Shown here in pieces: positions 8,301-14,912 of a stretch of DNA of 26,343 bases. The notes below the pieces were generated by a model that searched no databases, was not told the origin of the DNA, and worked only from the letters and a program-made list of their open reading frames with translations. This DNA comes from Veillonella parvula (lineage in GTDB: Bacteria > Bacillota > Negativicutes > Veillonellales > Veillonellaceae), in the NCBI GenBank assembly GCA_947096075.1, contig CAMUQE010000007.1, positions 1 through 26,343 on the forward strand, written 5' to 3'. Positions within the stretch are counted from its first letter, which is position 1; each line of letters begins with the position of its first letter. The translations under genes and the position numbers were made by a program.

Positions 8301-9005
8301 ATCCTTCCCAAAAAGATGGTTCATGGACAATTTCATATTCGGAATGCCTACACGAGGATTCGAACCGTATTGCCCATAAAAGATAATCGGATTGTACTGA
8401 TGTTTATAAATTTCTTCAAATAAGGCCTGTTGATAATAAATATCCCCCATAATCCACTCGTCACGGTAAAAGTACACCGCAATGGACGGCCAATCAGGGT
8501 TCCCTTCGGCATCCATAAACTCATCGTAGGTCTCGTAGATATTGCCTGCTCGCCCCATAATGGCTTGCCACGGAATTCGGTCAGGTTCTTCCCATTCAGA
8601 AATTGGTTTTGTACTGAAAGCACCGTTAATGAGCCGCACATAGTTCATGATGCCACTAGTACGACGATAACTTTCAAGACGAATCCGTTTATCCTCATCT
8701 ATATTACGATACAGAATATCCGTTTTCTTAGGCTCTACCACATCAATCCAGTATTTTGGATGATGCGCATATAGCCATCGTTCAAGACGTTCTAAGAATG
8801 GCGAGTCTAAGCCAACCCCCATGTTTGTTACGAGTACTACATCGGCAGCACGAAGGCGACTTTCAAAATCACCGTCCCAGAGAGGCGGCTTTTTCATATT
8901 GCAAATATCCACCTCGCCTTGTATCAATTCAGGGTAGGTAGCAACAGCCTTTTCTATATATTGGATTTGTTTTCCTAAATTAGAAATATACATGAGTCGA
9001 CTCAT
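5382..9005 (-). CDS. cobN: CobN/BchH-family chelatase large subunit
   Basis: At 1207 residues this has the typical length of the tetrapyrrole-binding subunit of class I chelatases (CobN of cobaltochelatase, ChlH/BchH of magnesium chelatase, HmuS of Bacteroidetes heme operons). Family motifs in order are LHNYPPKNSNIGSAAGLDTP near 360-380, VIHVGTHGSLEWLPGKG near 525-540, ILWASSNSRSHGQCLGEFL near 855-872, GRISGLEVIPLDEL, YYSYHGGLIAAV near 1050, and NHGYKGASDMSNVV near 1110. There is no signal peptide, so it is cytosolic. GGAGGT 5 bases before the ATG lies at the end of chlD; genes chlI-chlD-cobN are contiguous, giving all three parts of a chelatase. Placement between an ABC transporter and a binding protein/receptor pair argues for action on imported tetrapyrrole. 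Metal insertion versus removal, and which metal, cannot be read from sequence. Family call is very sure; the specific cobaltochelatase name is not. Confidence 0.92.
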   Translation of the reverse strand: MSRLMYISNLGKQIQYIEKAVATYPELIQGEVDICNMKKPPLWDGDFESRLRAADVVLVTNMGVGLDSPFLERLERWLYAHHPKYWIDVVEPKKTDILYRNIDEDKRIRLESYRRTSGIMNYVRLINGAFSTKPISEWEEPDRIPWQAIMGRAGNIYETYDEFMDAEGNPDWPSIAVYFYRDEWIMGDIYYQQALFEEIYKHQYNPIIFYGQYGSNPRVGIPNMKLSMNHLFGKDVFPFDVLINTCKFSFQSLGAQTLEELKLQDVPIVQGYTIYMDEKSWVENPQGVTPLDVNLSISQPELDGVIQGGVVACQTFDECGHYVYLPVKERIAAVVQRAIKWSKLRHIPVSERKIAIVLHNYPPKNSNIGSAAGLDTPESVLRLLEQMKEEGYTIDSVPDTSADLMDIVTSHMTNDRSMLTDELLASAEGRLSSKDYKAYFETLPADTQQAMVTSWGEAPGDVFVYDDEVIIPGFSNGNLWITVQPPRGFGENVSAIYHDPCLPPPHQYLAFYHWIRNVFEADAVIHVGTHGSLEWLPGKGAGLSASCYPEIGISSLPNIYPYWTTIIGEGIQAKRRSSACLVGHLSPPMTTAGLYDEFEELEALLDEHSHFEQEHPESLADIGEVIREKALACHLIDEEKGPTMVVDDIITEVHEKLSDLKHMQMRNGLHILGQGPEGTDLEEFITAIIRTPQGDIASGLETLAAELGYDWSYLEQHAGEINDDGIRNNVIIDQIWQELRAFVSNIIHKPDYKAPQSLEPLVDSIIREYIPKLGQTKNELSSISKALQGTYVEPGPGGAPSSGQVDVLPTGRNFYGLDERALPTKIAYQLGIELADQVMADYILNEQRYPETIGIILWASSNSRSHGQCLGEFLYLLGVRPKWQSNGRISGLEVIPLDELQRPRIDVMGRISGLIRDMMPTAISWLDKAVEMVAELDESLEDNYVKKHIHDDVDWLVEQGEDPMLATKKARLRIFGDPPQAYGTGVGALIEGKNWESLSDIAKVYSKWSSFHLHKDIPQDMRLFQRRLTTMDVTIKNEDNRETHILSADDYYSYHGGLIAAVRNAKGSAPRAYVGDSTDRSRVVMRSLSDEFRRVVQGETQNPKFIQAMMNHGYKGASDMSNVVSHSFGWDVTSDVVPDWVYEGYANKYALDKVVQDWMRNVNPWALQRIAEILLEAAQRGYWDAAPDMLEELQSLYISMEGVIEGR

Positions 9006-9008
9006 GAT

Positions 9009-11024
9009 CTACCTCCGAGACACTCGCAAAATACGCTCTGCCGTAATAGTATCCATAGCATAATAACTGCCATTCATCAATTTACATAATTCCTTAGCCA
9101 ATCCAAGTTTGATAAAGCCCGTTTCCGTATCAATAACGATACAATCTACAGGCAAAGTACCAAGGATACGAGCCCATTGCTTGGACTCTGCTACAGGGTC
9201 CTCAGAATCACCTGACGTAGCTCGACCATCGGTGATACATATAATCTGAATTCGTTCCGCCCGATGGGCACGCAACAATCTATCGCACATGGTATAGGCC
9301 ATTCGTAAGCCGTGAGCTAATGGCGTTTTACCGCCTGTAGGTATAGAGGCTAACAGTCGCTCTGCTCGCTCTACGCTGCGCGTGAAAGGCAATAACACCT
9401 CTGCCGACTCCTTGCGGAATGCAATGAGCCCTACCGAATCACGGTGGATATAGGAGTCTCGCAAAAGACTTAGAATAGCCGCTTTTGTGGCCTCCATGCG
9501 ATGACGCGCCGCCATAGATCCACTGGCATCTACTACGAAGAGCTGGTATGCACCAATGCGCTTTTTACGGGCTTTTCGGCGATAATCCTGAGGTTTTATC
9601 ACTATAGATAATCCCTTGCCGCCTTGATCCTTTAATTGCCGGGACTGAGTAGATAGTTTTTCTTGTTCCGTTTTAGTAGCAGCCCGCAATCGTTGGTAGG
9701 GTGCTGCTGCACGCAATGTATCGACTAGCGCTAAGTCCTCTAGCGCATGTTCATCTTGGTAAGCTCGAATCATACGCCCTCTAGTATCCTTTGTTTTAGT
9801 CATGAGGCGGCGACCGGAGCCCTTGCGATACTGACGGTCTACTGTTTTAGAGGATTCTAGTTTCCATTGGAATAATTGGTTAGCTATACGGGCAACCGTA
9901 TCAGGCAAACATAAAGAGGATAAGCGTTGTGAGTCGTCTCCACCTACGTTCATAGCCTCAGAATCACAGGATTCCTTCTGTGTAGCATCTAAGTCGTTAG
10001 ATTGATTAGACCCATCAGCTTCACTTGAATCGTCTTGCTGAGAAGATGCATCTTCTACACTATTCATAGCAGAATGAGTGTCCCCATCATTAGCGTTTGA
10101 ATCCTTAGGAGCTGCTTCATTCCCCATAGAATCATTTTGGTCCGCTTCATATTGTGCATCCTCATCAGTTTGGTCCGGTGCATGTTCGACCCTATTTTCT
10201 AGTTGATTTCTATCCGTTTTACTATTTCCATTCTCCCCTTGTGAATGCTGTGATGTGGTTGTGTCATCACGCTTCATCCGATGAGGCAGTACATAAAGAG
10301 CGGCCCGCTCTGCATGAATGGGCTTACAGTAAGAAACACCATCAAGAAGCGCCAATGATTTCATAACTTGAAGCAATACAAACTCTGCACCGTGACCTAC
10401 AGTATGAGCTTGGAGTGCATAGGAAATGGCTAATGAAATCATTGCATCAGGAACGGCAATAGATGAAATCCGCTTATGATCGATTAAACTAACTACATCC
10501 TTAGATGAGTCCTCTTCTATGGAGGCTGACACAGTATCAGCGCAAGAAATTCCATCTCGAGTTTGTTGTAATACCGCTACCCTAGACTCCAATGAAGCTG
10601 GTTCCATAGATACGTGTACGTCTACGAGTTCCCATTCCGCATCAGTTAAGGCTCTATCCTCATGATTTACAGTCATAATCAGCAAGATATGACGGCATTT
10701 TGCCTCTGTTAATACGGCATGACGCACTTCTGGGGATAGCACATGACCATCATCGATGAGCCAGCATCGCGTATTATCGTCATCTAATAGACTAGAGGAC
10801 ATAATCATCTGACCTTGCTCGAGAGAGGCTTCAAAATCGATGCTTTCTTGAAGTTGCGAGCCATCTATATAAACCGGTATAACACGATAGGGAATATGCC
10901 ATATCTCGAGGCACTGGCGAACCATAAAACTTTTACCGACACCAGTCCCCCCAGAAATGACAATGCTATGTATCTGGTCGTTTACAAGACCTATTTTGAG
11001 GGCCTCTTGTACAGATGTTTCCAT
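9009..11024 (-). CDS. chlD: ChlD-type chelatase subunit: AAA+ domain, acidic linker and VWA domain
   Basis: This 671-residue protein is the expected regulatory/motor partner of the CobN-type subunit. The N-terminal AAA+ region has an intact P-loop GGTGVGKS (residues 25-32) and a Walker-B-like stretch CWLIDDGHVL (about 90). ChlD/BchD proteins usually have a degenerate ATPase site, so this is notable. A long Asp/Glu/Asn/Gln/Ser-rich low-complexity linker covers about 255-375. The C-terminal von Willebrand A domain shows the MIDAS metal site: VVDASGSMAA near 493-502, the Thr in GGKTPLAHG, and the Asp in ITDGRA near 595. The start ATG is 2 bases after the chlI stop, with GAGGG inside the chlI end. 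It should form a two-ring complex with ChlI and drive the large subunit with ATP. Confidence 0.9.
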   Translation of the reverse strand: METSVQEALKIGLVNDQIHSIVISGGTGVGKSFMVRQCLEIWHIPYRVIPVYIDGSQLQESIDFEASLEQGQMIMSSSLLDDDNTRCWLIDDGHVLSPEVRHAVLTEAKCRHILLIMTVNHEDRALTDAEWELVDVHVSMEPASLESRVAVLQQTRDGISCADTVSASIEEDSSKDVVSLIDHKRISSIAVPDAMISLAISYALQAHTVGHGAEFVLLQVMKSLALLDGVSYCKPIHAERAALYVLPHRMKRDDTTTSQHSQGENGNSKTDRNQLENRVEHAPDQTDEDAQYEADQNDSMGNEAAPKDSNANDGDTHSAMNSVEDASSQQDDSSEADGSNQSNDLDATQKESCDSEAMNVGGDDSQRLSSLCLPDTVARIANQLFQWKLESSKTVDRQYRKGSGRRLMTKTKDTRGRMIRAYQDEHALEDLALVDTLRAAAPYQRLRAATKTEQEKLSTQSRQLKDQGGKGLSIVIKPQDYRRKARKKRIGAYQLFVVDASGSMAARHRMEATKAAILSLLRDSYIHRDSVGLIAFRKESAEVLLPFTRSVERAERLLASIPTGGKTPLAHGLRMAYTMCDRLLRAHRAERIQIICITDGRATSGDSEDPVAESKQWARILGTLPVDCIVIDTETGFIKLGLAKELCKLMNGSYYAMDTITAERILRVSRR

Positions 11025-11026
11025 AG

Positions 11027-11956
11027 CTATCCCTCGATTACCGCAGATACTACTGTATCAATGCGGTCTTCGTCGTGACCTTGTTCTTCAAAAGGCAATC
11101 TCCGCATGCGATGTTTTAACGTCAATCTTGCGGCCACCTTAATGTCGTCATCTATAATTTGTGAGCGACCGTGAAAGGCTGCATGAGCGCGAGCGGTGTG
11201 CATCATCGTAATATCTGAACGATGGCCATCAACGCCAACGCCGATACTGATGCTAGCTATCTTAAGGAGAATATCATCAGATGGAATAATAGTTGGCAAT
11301 AGCTTACGAGCCTCTAACAATCGGTCATGCAAAGCTCGTTCCGACTCCTTATAGGTTTCCACAAATTCTGCGGGATTGTCCCCAAAAGCTAAACGTCGCT
11401 TGATAACATCCATACGTTGCGCTGGGTCTTGCTCACCATAAACCATGACGGACAATCCAAAGCGATCTAATAGCTGAGGTCTTAGGTCCCCCTCTTCAGG
11501 GTTCATAGTTCCGACGAGGATGAAGCGAGATGGATGAGAATGGCTTACCCCTTCTCGCTCTACGGTGTTTACCCCCATAGCGGCCACGTCTAGCAAAATA
11601 TCTACAATGTGGTCATCTAATAGATTAACCTCATCTACATAGAGAATATTTTGATGTGCTGCTTGTAAAATCCCTGGTTCAAAGGCTTTCACACCCTCTT
11701 GCAATGCCTTTTCTAAATTAATAGACCCTACAACGCGGTCTTCCGTAGCATTTATAGGTAATTCTACTACGGTCATCGCATCAGTCCCTGTTTCCATCGG
11801 AGGTAACAGGCTTGGCAATGCACGTACAGCCGTAGACTTTGCAGTGCCCTTTTCGCCCTCAATTAACACACCGCCAATGGACGGATTGATGGCATTTAGC
11901 AAAAGAGCCAATTTCATTTCATCTTGACCAACAATAGCAGTAAATGGATATAACAT
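11027..11956 (-). CDS. chlI: ChlI/BchI-type AAA+ chelatase ATPase
   Basis: This 309-residue AAA+ ATPase is the hexameric motor of class I metal chelatases. Visible are Walker A GEKGTAKST (34-42), Walker B NILYVDEVNLL (103-113), the magnesium-chelatase signature GTMNPEEGDLRPQLLDRFGL (about 150-170) with its sensor Asn and arginine finger, and a C-terminal lid with HRSDITMMHTARAHAA. The length is slightly below plant/phototroph ChlI. It lies 84 bases after ATPase 1 and 2 bases before chlD. A GCGAGG ribosome site 8 bases upstream supports the ATG. In an anaerobe without visible chlorophyll genes it most likely serves the neighbouring CobN-type subunit. Confidence 0.92.
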   Translation of the reverse strand: MLYPFTAIVGQDEMKLALLLNAINPSIGGVLIEGEKGTAKSTAVRALPSLLPPMETGTDAMTVVELPINATEDRVVGSINLEKALQEGVKAFEPGILQAAHQNILYVDEVNLLDDHIVDILLDVAAMGVNTVEREGVSHSHPSRFILVGTMNPEEGDLRPQLLDRFGLSVMVYGEQDPAQRMDVIKRRLAFGDNPAEFVETYKESERALHDRLLEARKLLPTIIPSDDILLKIASISIGVGVDGHRSDITMMHTARAHAAFHGRSQIIDDDIKVAARLTLKHRMRRLPFEEQGHDEDRIDTVVSAVIEG

Positions 11957-12010
11957 AAGCCTGACCTCGCTAGGAATAGCAATACAAATATATCAAGATA
12001 AACAGGAAAT

Positions 12011-12032
12011 TTACTGACCTATACATAGGTAA
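12011..12032. promoter_or_regulatory. Dyad in the gap between ATPase 1 and chlI
   Basis: ACCTAT (12017-12022) and ATAGGT (12025-12030) form a 14-bp near-palindrome in the 84-base gap, with TTAC (12011-12014) and GTAA (12029-12032) as a second partial match. No T-run follows, so it is not a terminator. It could be an operator, an mRNA processing hairpin, or chance; no convincing promoter was seen beside it. Confidence 0.25.
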
Positions 12033-12040
12033 CTATATAT

Positions 12041-12886
12041 CTATTTCAGTTGAGGGTCAATTGACATTTCCCCACTAGTCTCTGTTTGTTTATAGTCCGC
12101 GATATCTGTAGTTCCTTTTGGGAACACAAAGATACGTTGTTGCTTGAAATATGGATCGTCGTAAACCGCTGCGGACAGATGGAAAGCAGCTTTCAAATTA
12201 TCTGCAGTGAGCACATCTCGTGGCGTTCCTACATCAATGATTCGACCATCGCTTATCAAGACGAGCTTAGTGCAATATTTAGCAGCTAATTCTAAGTCAT
12301 GAACGACGATTAGAATCGTTTTTCCTTCGTCACATAACCGGCGACCTTCATGGAAAATATCATCGGCGTACACTAAATCAAGCGCCGCCGTCGGTTCATC
12401 GAGTAACAACACCTCTGTTTGTTGTGCTAATGCCTTAGCCAAGAATACCCGTTGTCGCTCACCGCCGCTCAAAGATTGTACGGACCGATGCCGCAAGTGA
12501 TACACGCCCACCTCTTTCATGGCATTTTCTACAATGACCTTATCTTCAGGGCCCTCTTGTTGCCACCATTTCAAATATGGATAACGAGCGGTCATCACAA
12601 TATCGATGGCTTCATAGTCAAAGGAAACATTGACGGACTGCTGCATATACGCCACATGATGAGCGATTTCCTTGTCGCTCAAAGAAGTGATGCTTTTACC
12701 ATCCCAGAAAATATCTCCACCAGATGTAGGATAAAGGCCACGCAATGCTTTTAACATTGTTGTCTTACCAGAGCCATTAGGGCCGATAATGCCTACGAAC
12801 TCGCCCCGGTCAGTAGCAAAGGATGCCTCTTTTACAATGGTTGTGTCTCCTAATGTGACAGATAGAGATTGAACATCTAGTTTCAT
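12041..12886 (-). CDS. ABC transporter ATPase 1 (FecE/BtuD type)
   Basis: This 281-residue cytoplasmic ATPase powers the neighbouring permease. Walker A GPNGSGKTT (35-43), the Q-loop near residue 82, the signature LSGGERQR (139-146), Walker B VLLLDEP (159-165) and the switch His in VVHDLELAA are all present, so it should be active. It is closest in style to metal-chelate/cobalamin/heme importer ATPases. A C-terminal tail of about 30 residues makes it longer than ATPase 2 (253 aa). Its ATG overlaps the permease stop as TAATG, with GGAGGGG just upstream, a typical coupled pair. It is followed by the chelatase genes in the same direction. Confidence 0.92.
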   Translation of the reverse strand: MKLDVQSLSVTLGDTTIVKEASFATDRGEFVGIIGPNGSGKTTMLKALRGLYPTSGGDIFWDGKSITSLSDKEIAHHVAYMQQSVNVSFDYEAIDIVMTARYPYLKWWQQEGPEDKVIVENAMKEVGVYHLRHRSVQSLSGGERQRVFLAKALAQQTEVLLLDEPTAALDLVYADDIFHEGRRLCDEGKTILIVVHDLELAAKYCTKLVLISDGRIIDVGTPRDVLTADNLKAAFHLSAAVYDDPYFKQQRIFVFPKGTTDIADYKQTETSGEMSIDPQLK

Positions 12887-13923
12887 TAGGCCCCTCCTTT
12901 ACGACGCAAGCGATGAAGTAAATATAGAAAATATGGTGCCCCTAATAGAGCCGTCATGATACCTACGCGAATCTCAACTGGCTGAGCAATAACGCGACCT
13001 AATGTATCACAGAATACTAGGAATAATGCGCCTCCAACGGCCGCCATAGGCAATAATATTCGATGATCTGGCCCTACTAAGATACGCACAATATGTGGTA
13101 CCACAAGACCTACAAAGCCAATAGAACCACTGACGCACACCGCAGTAGCAGTAACGACAGATGCCAAAAACAGGAATAACATGCGATACACCATAACAGG
13201 CAAACCCAAGGCACGCGCCTCTGTATCGCCAAGGACAAGTACGTTGAGGTGACGACCGAGCATCATTAATATAACGCTGCCCGTCATGATAGGGCCCACC
13301 GCCAATAGAACATGGTCCCATCGACGATAATCGAGGCCACCTACCATCCAGAATAAAAATTCTCGCAAGCGATATTCATTAATCATCGTCAAGATACCCG
13401 ATGTAAAAGCACCGAGAAGCATACTAACAGCAACCCCTGCTAGCAACAATGTAGTCGTGTCGAGTTTGTTATTACGCCACGTTAAGAGAATCGTAATCCC
13501 AACGGATACAAAGGCCCCTACAAAGGCAAAAGCAGGCATGTAAAACATACCGAGAGATGTCACGCCAAGAGCAATGGCAATAACGGCGCCGAGAGATGCC
13601 CCTGCGGATACACCCATAATACCTGGATCCGCCAACGGATTCGAGAAAACGCCTTGCATAACAGCGCCAGCGATTGCCAAGGCACCGCCTACGAGCAGTC
13701 CGATGATGAGGCGTGGCATGCGGATAAACCACAGTACCGCCTCTTGTTCAGCAGAAATAGGTTCAGTAAAACTCACTGGTATGCCCATACCATTCAAAAT
13801 ACTTTGGACGCCCCCTCCAATAGGAATCATAATGGTCCCTACGTGGAGTGCCAATAAGCTCACGATACATAGCAATACCCCAATCAGAGTGATCGCCATG
13901 ATGCGTTGTGTCTGTTTAGTCAT
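12886..13923 (-). CDS. ABC transporter permease 1 (FecCD/BtuC family)
   Basis: This 345-residue inner-membrane permease is expected to have about 10 membrane helices and to work as a homodimer. FecCD signatures seen include MPRLIIGLLVGGALAIAGAVMQ, NPLADPGIMGVSAGASLGAV, GSIGFVGLVVPHIVRILVG and the C-terminal LGAPYFLYLLHR. The family carries heme, vitamin B12 and ferric siderophores, and these are not distinguished by sequence. It overlaps lipoprotein 2 by 8 bases at its start and ATPase 1 by one base at its end, so lipoprotein 2, permease 1 and ATPase 1 form one transporter. AAAGGA before the ATG supports the start. Confidence 0.92.
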   Translation of the reverse strand: MTKQTQRIMAITLIGVLLCIVSLLALHVGTIMIPIGGGVQSILNGMGIPVSFTEPISAEQEAVLWFIRMPRLIIGLLVGGALAIAGAVMQGVFSNPLADPGIMGVSAGASLGAVIAIALGVTSLGMFYMPAFAFVGAFVSVGITILLTWRNNKLDTTTLLLAGVAVSMLLGAFTSGILTMINEYRLREFLFWMVGGLDYRRWDHVLLAVGPIMTGSVILMMLGRHLNVLVLGDTEARALGLPVMVYRMLFLFLASVVTATAVCVSGSIGFVGLVVPHIVRILVGPDHRILLPMAAVGGALFLVFCDTLGRVIAQPVEIRVGIMTALLGAPYFLYLLHRLRRKGGA

Positions 13924-14869
13924 GAGAATTCCTTTCTAATTGAGGATACACAGTATACATAATGGCTAGCATCGCTTCGCCAATATGCTGATTCATAGTA
14001 TATAAGTACGCTGCCGGTAAGGGCTTAACGTGATTTTCCTTGATAGCAGGTAGATTTTGAAAGGCTGGATTTTTTAAATATCGATCCGCCAAATTCTTAT
14101 CCATTCCCTTATAGGAAGGAATAAAGATATAGTCTGGATTCATGGCTAACACCCGTTCCTCCCCAAAGGGTATGTGCGGTGGTAAGCCAATCCGATCAGG
14201 TGCATTATAGATACTCATATAGTGACACATATCATCAAAAAGGCTTCCTGTTCCCGTATATCCGTCCATAGATGATACAAAGAGAACCGTCTTGCGCTGC
14301 TCAATTGGAATAGATTCTGCTAGGTGCTTTATTTCATCTATTTCACGATGAATCTTCCGAATGTAAAAGCTACCCTTTTCATCTTCGCCGATAATATGAG
14401 CAATATCCATCACATTCTGAATCACTCCGTCTACCGTAGAAGGGGTAGGTACCACAACAGTGGCTATACCCATGTGCCGTAAGCCATAGATAACATCAGC
14501 CGATATATAATCTGGCGCTATAACGAGATCCGGTTTCAAGGCTATGATTTTCTCCAAAGGATACGAACTCAACACTGGTTTTACCAGCTTTGCGCGCTTT
14601 GCCTCTAGCGAATATTCCTCATAGGTAGACAATTTATTAATGCCTGCTAAACGTTCTGGTTCTATAAGTCCTAATAAAATTGTGTCGAACGCAGAAGACA
14701 GTGATAAAATCCGTTTTGGATGCTCTGGAACAGCAACTTGAACGCCATCATGACTGTCAACATAACGAGTATATGGCGTTACATTTGCCTCCGATTGAGG
14801 TCCACAACCCGCTATACATACACAAAGGAGTATCATCAAACATATGAAAAATCCAATTTTCTTGTTCAT
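13916..14869 (-). CDS. Periplasmic metal-chelate-binding lipoprotein 2 (BtuF/FecB/TroA fold)
   Basis: This 317-residue binding lipoprotein has a signal peptide and lipobox CIAGC; the modified Cys is near residue 22. The fold markers are KRILSLSSAFDTILLGL, ALKPDLVIAPDYISADVI and MNPDYIFIPS. It is a paralog of lipoprotein 1, sharing in particular TG-GS-FDDM. AAGGAG 7 bases before the ATG fixes the start. It lies 43 bases after receptor B and overlaps permease 1 by 8 bases, so it is the cognate binding protein of that transporter. The ligand class (heme, corrinoid or siderophore) is known only at family level. Confidence 0.9.
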   Translation of the reverse strand: MNKKIGFFICLMILLCVCIAGCGPQSEANVTPYTRYVDSHDGVQVAVPEHPKRILSLSSAFDTILLGLIEPERLAGINKLSTYEEYSLEAKRAKLVKPVLSSYPLEKIIALKPDLVIAPDYISADVIYGLRHMGIATVVVPTPSTVDGVIQNVMDIAHIIGEDEKGSFYIRKIHREIDEIKHLAESIPIEQRKTVLFVSSMDGYTGTGSLFDDMCHYMSIYNAPDRIGLPPHIPFGEERVLAMNPDYIFIPSYKGMDKNLADRYLKNPAFQNLPAIKENHVKPLPAAYLYTMNQHIGEAMLAIMYTVYPQLERNSHD

Positions 14870-14912
14870 GATGATACTCCTTGTATAGTTCTAATTAGTG
14901 ATTACATAAAGA

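Noticed and set aside
9009..11956. ChlI/ChlD as part of a chlorophyll pathway
   Set aside because: No other bacteriochlorophyll gene is present, and the large subunit and importer context point to another tetrapyrrole.
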